A stretch of 64,000 nt of DNA from Myroides sp. WP-1. Its GTDB lineage: Bacteria > Bacteroidota > Bacteroidia > Flavobacteriales > Flavobacteriaceae. Position numbers and translations under genes: made by a program. Positions 16,506-24,604 of the stretch are shown here, in pieces. Each line of letters begins with the position of its first letter. Position 1 is the first letter of the stretch. The stretch covers positions 52,351-116,350 of the forward strand of contig NZ_JACHTC010000011.1 of the NCBI RefSeq assembly GCF_014145635.1. Direction: 5' to 3'. The notes below the pieces were generated by a model, which searched no databases, was not told the origin of the DNA, and worked only from the letters and a program-made list of their open reading frames with translations.

Positions 16506-17231
16506 ATGTCTACACGTGAATTGTTGGTTGATTTTCTGTCTTTTTTAAAGAAACCAGATACTATTCGAAGTACGCTTGACCCAAAGCAAAGTTGGATGCA
16601 AGTGTTTCGTTTATGGAGCTATCTGTTTGTTTTTATTGTCTTAGGTAGTGTTGTTGTCGGGTCGTTGTTGCTTGACCTTCCAAAACATGGGGGATTTAAA
16701 GAAGCTATTGAACAGTATGGACTTGTCGGATTTACTGTGTTTGCTGTCGTAGTTGGTCCATTTTTAGAAGAAGTAGCTTTTCGATTGGGTATGCGTTTCC
16801 GCTTGCGCAACGTGTTGATTGGCGTTGTTGCTTTTGTTAGTTATGTAGCTACAGCTACTTCCCCTGCTGTAAAGCGCTTTGGTGGTGAATATGGAATGGT
16901 GTATTTATATGCGATAGCTTTTCTAGCTACTGTTAGTTTTGTTGTCTTATGTCTGAAGTACCGAGAAAAGATGGAGTATTACTGGACAAGCAATTTTTCG
17001 TTCATCTTTTATCTTTTTTCAGTGTGTTTTGCGTTGATTCACATTGCAAATTTTGAAGAGTTTCCTTTGCGCGTAATTGTATTAGTGCCAATCATCATTT
17101 TACCTCAGTTGATCTTAGGGTTGGGAATGGGGTATTTGCGTATGCGTTTCGGATTTTGGCAAGGTTATCTCTTTCATGCTCTAAACAACGCTATTGCAGT
17201 TAGCCTTTTTATTGCTAATGTAAATCAATAG
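16506..17231 (+). CDS. CPBP family intramembrane glutamic endopeptidase
   Basis: A 241-residue polytopic membrane protease of the CPBP (CAAX protease and bacteriocin-processing) family. All three motifs are present: E88-E89-xxx-R93 in GPFLEEVAFR, F175-xxx-H179 in FALIHIANF, and H224-xxx-N228 in HALNNA. About six hydrophobic segments surround them. Bacterial members can process small peptides or confer bacteriocin self-immunity, but the substrate here is unknown. It is transcribed away from the secreted small-protein operon. A functional link to those small exported proteins is possible, though unproven. Confidence 0.9.
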   Translation: MSTRELLVDFLSFLKKPDTIRSTLDPKQSWMQVFRLWSYLFVFIVLGSVVVGSLLLDLPKHGGFKEAIEQYGLVGFTVFAVVVGPFLEEVAFRLGMRFRLRNVLIGVVAFVSYVATATSPAVKRFGGEYGMVYLYAIAFLATVSFVVLCLKYREKMEYYWTSNFSFIFYLFSVCFALIHIANFEEFPLRVIVLVPIIILPQLILGLGMGYLRMRFGFWQGYLFHALNNAIAVSLFIANVNQ

Positions 17232-17266
17232 TAAAAAATATACACGACAATAATCGCATAATTCGC

Positions 17267-17274
17267 TATTTTTG
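17267..17274 (+). promoter_or_regulatory. -7 promoter element for elaA
   Basis: TATTTTTG fits TAnnTTTG and lies 17 bp upstream of the ATG at 17292. This implies a very short leader. Confidence 0.45.
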
Positions 17275-17291
17275 TCAAAAAAATACAAGAT

Positions 17292-17759
17292 ATGAATAGC
17301 ATTCATTGGCACACAAAAGCATTTGAAGAATTAACGTTGGATGAGTTGTATGATATCATGCAGTTGCGTACCGATATTTTCGTGGTAGAACAAAATTGTG
17401 CATACCCAGAATTAGATGGAAAGGATAAAAATTGTTTGCATGTATTTGCAACACAAGGGGGTAAAATAGTTGCTTATGCTAGAATTGTTCCTCCAGGTTT
17501 GAGCTATAAAGAGATTTCAATTGGTCGAGTTGTTGTAGATGCAAAGCATAGAAAAGATGGGTTAGGACGAATTTTAATTGATCTGACACTTGAGAAAATT
17601 GAAGAGGAATTTGGTACACAACCAATTCAAATTGGAGCTCAAACGTATCTAAAGAAATTTTACGGATCTTTTGGGTTTGAACCGGTGTCTGAAGAATATT
17701 TAGAAGATGGCATACCACATGTGGATATGATTAGAAATCCGTTAACTGCGAACAGTTAA
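17292..17759 (+). CDS. elaA: ElaA-like GNAT acetyltransferase
   Basis: A 155-residue cytoplasmic N-acetyltransferase of the ElaA subfamily. The N-terminal LYDIMQLRTDIFVVEQNCAY is the ElaA signature. The acetyl-CoA binding motif A is RVVVDAKHRKDGLGRILID, with the R/Q-x-x-G-x-G/A loop as HRKDGLG. The C-terminal FYGSFGFEPVSEEYLEDGIP and HVDM complete the family pattern. The acceptor substrate is unknown. A -7 element lies just upstream, so the gene is likely monocistronic. Its 3' end overlaps a perfect hairpin at 17739-17762 before the convergent MATE gene. Confidence 0.9.
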   Translation: MNSIHWHTKAFEELTLDELYDIMQLRTDIFVVEQNCAYPELDGKDKNCLHVFATQGGKIVAYARIVPPGLSYKEISIGRVVVDAKHRKDGLGRILIDLTLEKIEEEFGTQPIQIGAQTYLKKFYGSFGFEPVSEEYLEDGIPHVDMIRNPLTANS

Positions 17760-17762
17760 CGG
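17739..17762. terminator. Perfect hairpin between convergent elaA and MATE genes
   Basis: A 10-bp perfect stem, CCGTTAACTG (17739-17748) and CAGTTAACGG (17753-17762), encloses tetraloop CGAA and spans the elaA stop codon. A further AAACGGTTA follows. There is no T-run, so it may be a weak terminator or an mRNA-end stabiliser. Confidence 0.5.
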
Positions 17763-17772
17763 TAAACGGTTA

Positions 17773-19188
17773 TTACACTTGTTTCAATTTCCATTTTCCT
17801 CTTCTAAAGGCAAAAAAGGCTAAAATAGCAATAAGTGTTTCCGCAGCTGGAATGGCGATAAATACACCTTCAGGACCCCAGTTGAAATAGTAAACTAGGG
17901 CATAAGCAAGTGGAATTTGGAACAACCAAAATCCAACAAAATTCAATATAGAAGGAGTTAAGGTGTCTCCAGCACCATTAAAAGCATTCATTAAGGTCAT
18001 CCCTACGCCATAAAAGATAAAACCACTAGCGCCAATATACATAGCGAGAATAGCTACTTCTTTAATATCTTCTTGTATGGTGAAAATTGACGCGAGGTAA
18101 TTGGCCATTGTAAAGAAGATCACCGTTACAACAAGCATGTAGATCACGTTGTATTTTAGGGTAGTCATTACTGATTTAGCAGCACTTTGAGGATCTTTAT
18201 TTCCCAAGTGTTGCCCTACTAGTGTGGAAGCCGCATTACTCAAACCCCAGGCAGGTAAAATAAAGAAGACCATCAAACGCAAGCAAGTTAAGAAACCCGA
18301 AGATCCAATTTCACCACTACTTTGTGCAACAATACGGGCGAGAATTACCCAGCTGCAAGTTGAAATCATGTATTGAACCATACCTGGAATGGCAATTTTT
18401 AAAATATGCCATACCTTATCCATTTGCATTTTGAAGTAATGCCATTTCAGTTGAATTAGCGAATCCTTTCGCGTTAAGTAGTAAATCTGATATAAAACAC
18501 CAACACTTCTTCCAATGGCAGTCGAATAAGCAGCACCGTCTAATCCCATTTCGGGGAATATCCACCAGCCACGTACCAAGATAGGGCAAAGGATAATGTT
18601 GAATATATTTCCAAACCACAAACTTTTCATTGCAATTGCTGCATTTCCTGCCCCTCTGAAAATACCATTAATCAAGAAGAGCATCATAATAGACACACAA
18701 CTAACCAATAAAATACGAGTATAACCATAACCATATTCAGCAGATTCTTCTGAGGCTCCCATCCAAATTAACCAATCTTTGGCGTAGATAAAGCCCAGCA
18801 CACTCAGGATAATAGTGATGATGGTTGCAATAGAAATGGCTTGTGCAGCATTAATTGAAGCTTGTTCTCTATCTTTTTCTCCAATACGACGTGCAACAAT
18901 AGCAGTTGCAGCCATGCTGATTCCAATACAAATGGCATATATAATGGATAGTAAAGACTCTGTAAGTCCTACAGTTTGGATGGCAAATGCACTTTCTTTT
19001 AAGTGTCCGACAAAATACAAATCCACTAAGGCAAAAACGGATTCCATTAACATCTCAAACATCATAGGAATCGCCAATAACAATACAGCCCTATTGGTAG
19101 GGATTTTTGTTAAATCGAGATTTTCATTTGAAAATGATTGTTTAATCAGTGCTAAAACACCCGTTTTAGTTTGTACTTGAGTCGTCAT
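17773..19188 (-). CDS. MATE family efflux transporter
   Basis: A 471-residue inner-membrane protein with about twelve transmembrane segments in two related halves. Family-typical segments are NRAVLLLAIPMMFEMLMESV, DLYFVGHL, a second-half counterpart starting IAIPGMVQYMI, and the conserved WGLSNAASTLVGQHLG. MATE pumps export cationic drugs or metabolites using sodium or proton gradients; the substrate cannot be told. It converges with elaA and diverges from truC. CAAAGGTA at 19209-19216, a minus-strand TACCTTTG, is a plausible -7 element about 20 bp before the start. Confidence 0.93.
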   Translation of the reverse strand: MTTQVQTKTGVLALIKQSFSNENLDLTKIPTNRAVLLLAIPMMFEMLMESVFALVDLYFVGHLKESAFAIQTVGLTESLLSIIYAICIGISMAATAIVARRIGEKDREQASINAAQAISIATIITIILSVLGFIYAKDWLIWMGASEESAEYGYGYTRILLVSCVSIMMLFLINGIFRGAGNAAIAMKSLWFGNIFNIILCPILVRGWWIFPEMGLDGAAYSTAIGRSVGVLYQIYYLTRKDSLIQLKWHYFKMQMDKVWHILKIAIPGMVQYMISTCSWVILARIVAQSSGEIGSSGFLTCLRLMVFFILPAWGLSNAASTLVGQHLGNKDPQSAAKSVMTTLKYNVIYMLVVTVIFFTMANYLASIFTIQEDIKEVAILAMYIGASGFIFYGVGMTLMNAFNGAGDTLTPSILNFVGFWLFQIPLAYALVYYFNWGPEGVFIAIPAAETLIAILAFFAFRRGKWKLKQV

Positions 19189-19208
19189 ATAGCGATAAAA
19201 AAAGTAAG

Positions 19209-19216
19209 CAAAGGTA
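19209..19216 (-). promoter_or_regulatory. -7 promoter element for MATE gene
   Basis: The minus strand reads TACCTTTG, matching TAnnTTTG, 20 bp upstream of the start codon at 19188. Confidence 0.35.
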
Positions 19217-19279
19217 CTATTAATTTAAAAAAAAGAACGATAAATTATACCAATGGTTTTAGTAGTAGAGAAGATGAAG

Positions 19280-19287
19280 TATCTTTG
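19280..19287 (+). promoter_or_regulatory. -7 promoter element directly before truC
   Basis: TATCTTTG ends only 4 bp before the ATG at 19292. If it is used, transcription would begin at or next to the start codon, giving a leaderless mRNA. Confidence 0.5.
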
Positions 19288-19291
19288 CGGG

Positions 19292-19993
19292 ATGTTAGAA
19301 ATTTTGTTTCAGGACGAGTATTTAGTTGCTATTAATAAACCTAGAGATTTATTAGTACACAAGTCTTTTATAGCGAGTGATATTCAGGAGTATGCCATTC
19401 AGATTTTACGGGATCAGATTGGACAATATGTTTATCCCGTACACCGTTTGGATCGCAAAACATCAGGTGTATTGTTGTTTGCACTAAATAAAGAAGTTCT
19501 CAAGCAGCTCAATGCAATTTTTGCTACGAGACAAGTAGAGAAAAAGTACATCGCTATTGTAAGGGGATATACGATAGAGGAAGAAACGATTGACTATGCG
19601 CTGACTAACGACAGCGGGCAACTGCAAGAGGCGAAAACGCTCTACAAAACACTGCAACGCGTTGAGGTGGATATTCCATTTGGCAAGCACAAGACCTCGC
19701 GTTATTCTTTGGTTGAGGCCTATCCAGAAACAGGAAGACAGCATCAATTACGCAAACATTTTAAACATATTTTTCATCCAATTTTGGGAAGTAGACCTCA
19801 TGGATGTAATAAGCAAAATAAACTGTGGTTGGATGAATTTGGTTTAACCGCCATGTTGTTACACGCAGTTGAATTGACTTTTGAACATCCTATTACACAA
19901 GAACAGATTCACTTAAGCGCGACCATAGATGAGCAATATGAAAAGTACAATGCGTATTTGGGATTTGATCTTCAAGAGTATTATAAAAAATAA
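19292..19993 (+). CDS. truC: TruC-like tRNA pseudouridine synthase
   Basis: A 233-residue RluA-superfamily enzyme resembling E. coli TruC, which makes pseudouridine at position 65 of tRNA. The start is placed at MLEILFQDEYLVAINKP, which aligns with the TruC N-terminus; an earlier ATG at 19253 would add 13 non-conserved residues and include the promoter element. The catalytic motif is HRLDRKTSGVLL with its Asp. Later motifs are KKYIAIVRGY, EAYPETGRQHQLRKHFKH and HGCNKQNK. It is somewhat shorter than E. coli TruC because it lacks the C-terminal tail. It is monocistronic, followed by a bidirectional terminator. Confidence 0.9.
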   Translation: MLEILFQDEYLVAINKPRDLLVHKSFIASDIQEYAIQILRDQIGQYVYPVHRLDRKTSGVLLFALNKEVLKQLNAIFATRQVEKKYIAIVRGYTIEEETIDYALTNDSGQLQEAKTLYKTLQRVEVDIPFGKHKTSRYSLVEAYPETGRQHQLRKHFKHIFHPILGSRPHGCNKQNKLWLDEFGLTAMLLHAVELTFEHPITQEQIHLSATIDEQYEKYNAYLGFDLQEYYKK

Positions 19994-20017
19994 AAGCTCA
20001 GCCTAGCTGAGCTTTTT
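19992..20017. terminator. Bidirectional terminator
   Basis: An 11-bp stem, AAAAGCTCAGC and GCTGAGCTTTT, encloses a 3-base loop CTA with T-runs on both sides. It is shared by truC and the convergent nucleoside phosphorylase gene. Confidence 0.9.
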
Positions 20018-20035
20018 AGTATAAAAGAAGCGATT

Positions 20036-20908
20036 TTATATTTCGCTTAGCTTGTCTAAGGTGTAAATAATTAATTGATCTACTGCCGCGTAAGGATCTT
20101 CTGAGAAAGTTCCATTTGCGCGATTGGCAATGATGGTATTCAAGGAAACAGCATGATGTCCTAACAATTTTGCTAAACCATAAATGGCAGAAGTTTCCAT
20201 TTCAAAATTGGTAATGCGGTAGTCGTTAAACGTGAAATTATCAATTTTGTGATTCAATGCTGGATCCTGAATGTTTAAACGCAAAACACGACCCTGTGGA
20301 CCATAGAATCCACCTGCAGTTCCCGTAATGCCTTTAAAAGTTTGATCACTGCTGAGTTTTTCCTCTAACCAAGGACTGTTTTGAATAAAATAAGGACGTC
20401 CTTTTCTCAAGTCCCACTGCGTATGAGCAATAAAAGCTTCTTCCATTGCATAATCGGTGATGTCCTCAATAAGATACGAACGCATCATATTATCTAAACC
20501 TAATCCATACTGTGATAGAACAAAACTATTTACAGGAATGTCTGCCTGTAGCGATCCAGAAGTACCGATACGAACAATATTTACGGAAGTCAGTTCTTTT
20601 TTGATTTCTCTTGTTTCCAGATCAATATTGAACAGGGCGTCAATTTCGTTGACAACGATATCAATATTATCAGGACCAATTCCCGTTGAAATTACGGAAA
20701 AACGCTTGCCTTTATAAGTACCAGTATGCGTTTTGAATTCCCTTTTTTGCGTTGAAAACTCAATCGTATCAAAATGTCTTGAAATTCGATCTACGCGATT
20801 CTGATCTCCTACGAAGATGATATTTTCAGCTAGGTGTTCAGGTCTTAAATTCAAGTGGTATACACTACCATCGGGATTTAAAATGAGTTCGGATGATTTT
20901 ATTTTCAT
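20036..20908 (-). CDS. Uridine-phosphorylase-like nucleoside phosphorylase
   Basis: A 290-residue cytoplasmic enzyme of the PNP/UDP phosphorylase family, which splits nucleosides with phosphate to give base and sugar-1-phosphate. Recognisable parts are the phosphate-binding region FVGDQNRVDRIS, the TGIGPDNIDIVVNE loop, IVRIGTSGSL, and the ribose-binding NFEMETSAIYGL near the C-terminus. The specificity (uridine or purine) cannot be fixed by eye, though the nearest resemblance is to the Bacteroidetes uridine phosphorylase-like group. It lies 11 bp downstream of yciH and is co-transcribed with it. Confidence 0.88.
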   Translation of the reverse strand: MKIKSSELILNPDGSVYHLNLRPEHLAENIIFVGDQNRVDRISRHFDTIEFSTQKREFKTHTGTYKGKRFSVISTGIGPDNIDIVVNEIDALFNIDLETREIKKELTSVNIVRIGTSGSLQADIPVNSFVLSQYGLGLDNMMRSYLIEDITDYAMEEAFIAHTQWDLRKGRPYFIQNSPWLEEKLSSDQTFKGITGTAGGFYGPQGRVLRLNIQDPALNHKIDNFTFNDYRITNFEMETSAIYGLAKLLGHHAVSLNTIIANRANGTFSEDPYAAVDQLIIYTLDKLSEI

Positions 20909-20919
20909 AGTCTTTATTA

Positions 20920-21267
20920 TTAACCGCCTACACGTTTTACTTTGTAGCCTTTTTTCTGTAAATACTCCATGATCTTATCGCGAAAATTACCTTGAATGAT
21001 AATTTCGCCATCTTTAGCGCTTCCTCCCACTCCGCAAAGCGTCTTTAAGTCTTTGGCCAATGTTTTTAAATCATCGTCATTTCCTTCAAAACCTTTGATA
21101 ATTGTAGCAATTTTACCTCCTCTATTTTTCTTGTCTAAATGAGCCTCTAATCGTTGTTCTCCAGGAGTAAGTGTTGTTGTTTCGTCATCTTGACTAAATT
21201 CGAAATCTTTGTTTGTCGAAAAAACAAATCCCCCTAGGTCCTCTAGACTGCTGATTTTTTTTGCCAT
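20920..21267 (-). CDS. yciH: SUI1/YciH-type translation initiation factor
   Basis: A 115-residue protein of the eIF1/SUI1 family. The core DKKNRGGKIATIIKGFEGND, followed by LAKDLKTLCGVGGSAKDGEI and a final EYLQKKGYKVKRVGG, matches bacterial YciH. The basic RGGK loop and the CGVGGS turn are characteristic. It probably affects start-codon fidelity on the 30S subunit. The acidic N-terminal ~40 residues are a less conserved extension. It is first in a two-gene unit with the nucleoside phosphorylase; a -7 element lies 45 bp upstream, followed by the 41-bp repeat array. Confidence 0.92.
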   Translation of the reverse strand: MAKKISSLEDLGGFVFSTNKDFEFSQDDETTTLTPGEQRLEAHLDKKNRGGKIATIIKGFEGNDDDLKTLAKDLKTLCGVGGSAKDGEIIIQGNFRDKIMEYLQKKGYKVKRVGG

Positions 21268-21311
21268 TAGTGTACGTTGGTTTTATAGATCTAAAATGTA
21301 TTGGTATAACT

Positions 21312-21319
21312 CAAAGATA
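21312..21319 (-). promoter_or_regulatory. -7 promoter element for yciH operon
   Basis: The minus strand reads TATCTTTG, 45 bp upstream of the yciH start. No -33 TTG at normal spacing was found. Confidence 0.4.
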
Positions 21320-21406
21320 CGGATTTACTCGTTGAGTTGAAAGAATATTTAATAGAGAGAGGAGAGAGGAAAAGGGAGAGAAGTATTCTCTCTTTATCTT
21401 AATAGG

Positions 21407-21816
21407 TTTATATTCGGTTTTGATATTCGATGAATATATCTCACTTATTTTATATTTGTTTTGGTGTTCGATGAATATATCTCACCGAGTTTATATTGGT
21501 TTTTGTGTTCGATGAATATATCTCACTTATTTTATATTTGTTTTGGTATTCGATGAATCTACACTGCGTTTCGATTTCCTCTACGTTACGATTTTCACTG
21601 CGTTTCGATTTCCTCTTTCCTCTTTCCTCTTTATCTCATTAGGATTATATTTTATTTTGGTATTCGATGAATATATCTCACCGAGTTTATATTGGTTTTT
21701 GTGTTCGATGAATATATCTCATTTATTTTATATTTGTTTTGGTGTCCGATGAATCTACACTGCGTTTCGATTTCCACTACGTTACGATTTTCACTGCGTT
21801 TCGATTTCCTCTTTCC
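21407..21816. repeat. 41-bp tandem repeats in a 196-bp superunit
   Basis: The motif TTCGATGAAT recurs at 21426, 21467, 21508 and 21549, then at 21663, 21704 and 21745 (the last as TCCGATGAAT). Spacing is exactly 41, 41, 41, then 114, 41, 41. Each unit reads roughly TTTATATTTGTTTTGG, then TATTCGATGAATATATCTCA. Two blocks end in the same tail (TGCGTTTCGATTTCC, ACGTTACGATTTTCACTGCG, CTTTCC), and the second block is offset from the first by 196 bp. No coding potential is convincing. The array fills the intergenic space between yciH and the oxygenase gene. Confidence 0.9.
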
Positions 21817-21822
21817 AAATTG

Positions 21823-22770
21823 CTATTTAATCAATCCCAATTCAACTAAGCGTTGATGTAAGAATTCACCTGCTGTGATATCGTCAAATTTTTTAGGATT
21901 TGCTTCATCGATACAATTGTCTAAGCAGTTTAGCGGCATTTCGCTTATAGGGTGCATAAAGAAAGGAATAGAGTAACGAGAGGTACTCCATAATTCTCTA
22001 GGCGGGTTCACTACTTGGTGAATGGTTGATTTTAATCGGTTGTTTGAGTGTCTTGATAACATATCTCCAACGTTAATTACAAGTTCATCATCTGCGGCGA
22101 TGGCGTCAATCCATTCTCCTTTGTGATTTTGAACTTGCAGACCTTTACCTTGTGCTCCCATTAATAAGGTAATCAAGTTGATATCTCCATGAGCAGCAGC
22201 GCGAACAGCATTTTTCGGCTCATCTGTAATAGGAGGATAGTGGATCGGTCGAAGTATGCTGTTGCCATTTTTAACGAATTTATCGAAGTAAAACTCGTCA
22301 AGTCCCAAGAAAATAGCTAAAGCGCGTAAAACGTAAACACCTGTTTTTTCTAACATTTGATACGTCTCTTTTCCAATGGGATTAAATTGAGGTAATTCTT
22401 CAACTAAAACGTTAGCGGGATAGCTCTTTTCCAATTCAGGATTGTCTTCGACATATTGTCCAAAATGGAAAAACTCTTTTAGATCCCCTTCAGAACGCCC
22501 TTTGGCGTGTTCTTTTCCAAAAGACACGTATCCTCTTTGGCCACCAATGCCAGGAATTTCGTATTTCTTTTTGGTCTCTAAAGGAAGGTTGAAAAAATTG
22601 CGAACTTCTGTGTAAAGATTCTCAACAAGTTGATCGTCTAAGAAGTGTCCTTTTAATGCTACGAATCCAATTTCTTCGTAGGCTTGGCCGATTTCATTTA
22701 CAAACTTTTGTTTACGTACCGGGTCATCCGATAGGAAATCACGTAAGTTAACACTAGGAATGTTTTGCAT
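21823..22770 (-). CDS. Isopenicillin-N-synthase-like 2-oxoglutarate/Fe(II) oxygenase
   Basis: A 315-residue cytoplasmic non-haem iron oxygenase. The iron-binding triad is His194-x-Asp196 (AAHGDINLITLL) and His251 (STIHQVVNP). Arg265 and Ser267 in SRYSIPFF are the usual 2-oxoglutarate carboxylate ligands. The N-terminal DIOX_N part includes GFVALKGH and FFNLPLETKKKY. Length is normal for the family. The substrate is unknown, and no biosynthetic cluster surrounds it. It is transcribed alone, with a good promoter upstream and the 41-bp repeat array just past its stop codon. Confidence 0.92.
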   Translation of the reverse strand: MQNIPSVNLRDFLSDDPVRKQKFVNEIGQAYEEIGFVALKGHFLDDQLVENLYTEVRNFFNLPLETKKKYEIPGIGGQRGYVSFGKEHAKGRSEGDLKEFFHFGQYVEDNPELEKSYPANVLVEELPQFNPIGKETYQMLEKTGVYVLRALAIFLGLDEFYFDKFVKNGNSILRPIHYPPITDEPKNAVRAAAHGDINLITLLMGAQGKGLQVQNHKGEWIDAIAADDELVINVGDMLSRHSNNRLKSTIHQVVNPPRELWSTSRYSIPFFMHPISEMPLNCLDNCIDEANPKKFDDITAGEFLHQRLVELGLIK

Positions 22771-23077
22771 CTTCTAAGTTGTTAGTTGCTCTTACTGTTT
22801 TATAGGAAGCAAAAGTAGGTAAAATAGCTTATAGTATGGAACAATAACATTTATTTAATACAGTGAAGCAAATGAAAAATAAGAAACATTCTTTTCGGCA
22901 AAAATGTACTATTTTTATTTTTTGAACATATATTGTTAATAAAATTGAATTAAATTTCATAAGCGTTCCTTTTTTACTACGTTTTTAGTTTACATTAAAC
23001 AAGTATTTTTAATATAGAATATGAATTGTCTAATTTTTTTTTTAAATTTCGATAGAATTAAATAAAAAACGAGATAT
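22771..23077. other. Divergent intergenic region
   Basis: A very AT-rich 307-bp stretch between divergent genes. Apart from the promoter of the oxygenase gene (22810-22844), nothing recognisable is present. Confidence 0.5.
22810..22844 (-). promoter_or_regulatory. Promoter of oxygenase gene
   Basis: On the minus strand, TTG (22844-22842) is followed after 24 bp by TACTTTTG (22817-22810), a Bacteroidetes-type promoter giving a leader of about 35 bases. Confidence 0.45.
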
Positions 23078-23314
23078 ATGAAATTACCAATTGTATTAAA
23101 AGCAAATGAGTTTGTGGTATTAGTGACTGTAGATATCGATCCAAAATATGAGTTAAAAGAAATGGATCCATTTTATGCTAGTTTACCAAAAAGCTTTAAA
23201 CCTATTTTTCAAAAAAAGGATAATTCAACAATTCGCGTCTATTGTATTAGTAATAATGAGGACGATTTGATGTTCTGTTTACGTCAAACGGGCTATAAAA
23301 CGACACTGCTCTAA
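23078..23314 (+). CDS. Small hypothetical protein
   Basis: A 78-residue, probably cytoplasmic protein with no signal peptide or membrane segment. Alternating hydrophobic stretches (FVVLVTVDID, TIRVYCISN, DDLMFCLRQTGYKTTLL) suggest a small alpha/beta fold. I do not recognise a family. A strong terminator 45 bp after its stop and clear ORF-like codon use support it as a real, monocistronic gene. Confidence 0.65.
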   Translation: MKLPIVLKANEFVVLVTVDIDPKYELKEMDPFYASLPKSFKPIFQKKDNSTIRVYCISNNEDDLMFCLRQTGYKTTLL

Positions 23315-23358
23315 AGATGTTTTATTTTAAACGCTTTGAATGGGCTTTTCAATTGTTC

Positions 23359-23399
23359 TAAAACTGTTTCGCTTTTTGGGTGTGAACAGTTTTTTTTTT
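23359..23399 (+). terminator. Terminator of small hypothetical gene
   Basis: Stem AAAACTGTT (23360-23368) and AACAGTTTT (23385-23393) encloses a 16-base loop that can pair further, followed by a run of about ten T. Confidence 0.75.
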
Positions 23400-23721
23400 C
23401 TAAAAAAGAAACCTTTTCTCATTCTTTGTTGCTTATTTTGAGGAAATAAGGGCACATGTTGTTGAAAAGTGAAAAAAATCGCTTTTTGTTTTTTGTTTTT
23501 ATTAAGGGGAAGTGCATGATGCTACGTTAAAATTGTTAATTAATCTTCTTCTGTGTTTTTTATGCTCGTTTTTGTAAATTTGTTAAAATATTGATTTTAT
23601 TGTTTATTTTTGTGTAATATTATTTTTTTGTTCTTAATTATTTATTTAATTTTATACTTGAAACTCTAAAATAATGAGTAATAAAAGTTAAATTATTACT
23701 AAATAAAAAAAGTTGGTTTTT

Positions 23722-23749
23722 TTTGGTATGTTGTTTGGGTTTATCTTTG
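23722..23749 (+). promoter_or_regulatory. Promoter of META-like lipoprotein gene
   Basis: TTTG (23722-23725) is followed after 16 bp by TATCTTTG (23742-23749), a good -7 element 20 bp before the ATG at 23770. Confidence 0.5.
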
Positions 23750-23769
23750 TAACGTAAAAGATTGAGAAT

Positions 23770-24543
23770 ATGATATTGGCTTTAACTGTTTCATTATTTC
23801 CCTCTTGTGGAAGTGATAATTTAACTGAAAAAGGACAGAAAGAAAATGATACAAAGCAACTGGATCTATTAAAAAAAGAAGATTCAGAGGGGGTTTTTTT
23901 TAAAATACTAGCACAAGATTCTTTACAAACAATTACTATTAGTAAAAAAGGAATTGTTTACGCTAGTTTAAAACCTAATGTAAAAATTGTTTTTCCTTAT
24001 GAAGAACCACTGATTGAAGGGGAGGGTAGAGTATATCGCTCAGCTACCGCTAACGAAAAAATTGAAATCGTAATCTATAAAGACGATAGTGCTCGTTCTT
24101 TTTTAGATGGTCGATTTGATCATTCCGTTGCAGTGAGTTTAAATAAGAAAGATGGAATGGAAAGTGACTTTGCTTGCTTCGGGCACTATTTGTACGATAA
24201 GAAATTATCGGGAAATTGGGTGTTTAAAGCATTTGAAAATAAGAAGATAGAAGAGTTGGGAATTAATCAAATTCCTTTAGTATGTATTGATGTTAATACA
24301 CGTAGTTTTTCTGGAAGCGGAGGAAATCACATGATTTATGGTGATCTTCGTTGTGAAGGTGATAGCATCGCATTTAAAATTGTGCTCTCTCCAGATTATG
24401 TTTCTTTGAATGAAAGTAAGGAAAAAGAATTACTTGAAATTTTAGAAGAATGTGATCGTTATGAATTGGATGGAGACGATTTGAATTTGTTTATAGGGGA
24501 AGATATCAAACTACAATTTTTTAGAGATACCTATAACGTGTAA
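23770..24543 (+). CDS. Putative META/HslJ-like lipoprotein
   Basis: A 257-residue exported protein. The signal is unusually short, MILALTVSLFPSCGS, with Cys13 as the probable lipidation site; an in-frame stop at 23755 rules out a longer start. The middle part (ISKKGIVYASL to HSVAVSLNKK) is beta-rich. Residues ~145-215 resemble a META (HslJ) domain: LSGNWVFKAFENKKIEELG, IPLVCIDVNTRSFSGSGGNH and MIYGDLRCEGDSIAFKI, with SGSGGNH replacing the usual G-GCN turn. HslJ-type proteins act in the outer membrane, with unclear roles. It has its own promoter and shares a terminator with the convergent phoH-like gene. Confidence 0.72.
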   Translation: MILALTVSLFPSCGSDNLTEKGQKENDTKQLDLLKKEDSEGVFFKILAQDSLQTITISKKGIVYASLKPNVKIVFPYEEPLIEGEGRVYRSATANEKIEIVIYKDDSARSFLDGRFDHSVAVSLNKKDGMESDFACFGHYLYDKKLSGNWVFKAFENKKIEELGINQIPLVCIDVNTRSFSGSGGNHMIYGDLRCEGDSIAFKIVLSPDYVSLNESKEKELLEILEECDRYELDGDDLNLFIGEDIKLQFFRDTYNV

Positions 24544-24566
24544 ATTTGGGAGTAAATAATTGAATA

Positions 24567-24604
24567 AAAAAAAGGTTGAAAACTTAATTGTTTTCAACCT
24601 TTTT
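24567..24604. terminator. Bidirectional terminator overlapping phoH end
   Basis: A 15-bp stem, AAAAAGGTTGAAAAC (24569-24583) and GTTTTCAACCTTTTT (24590-24604), encloses loop TTAATT. Its right half encodes the last residues of the PhoH-like protein. Confidence 0.9.

Larger units (their letters stand above)
23315..23769. other. AT-rich intergenic region
   Basis: 455 bp without a gene. It holds the terminator of the small gene (23359-23399) and, at its right end, the promoter of the lipoprotein gene. The centre (23480-23700) is extremely T-rich, with no visible feature. Confidence 0.5.

Noticed and set aside
21543..21752. 69-codon plus-strand frame in the repeat array
   Set aside because: It is made of the 41-bp repeat units and tail, with no coding character.
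21407..21816. Possible CRISPR array
   Set aside because: The 41-bp units follow each other directly, without unique spacers, and no cas genes are present.
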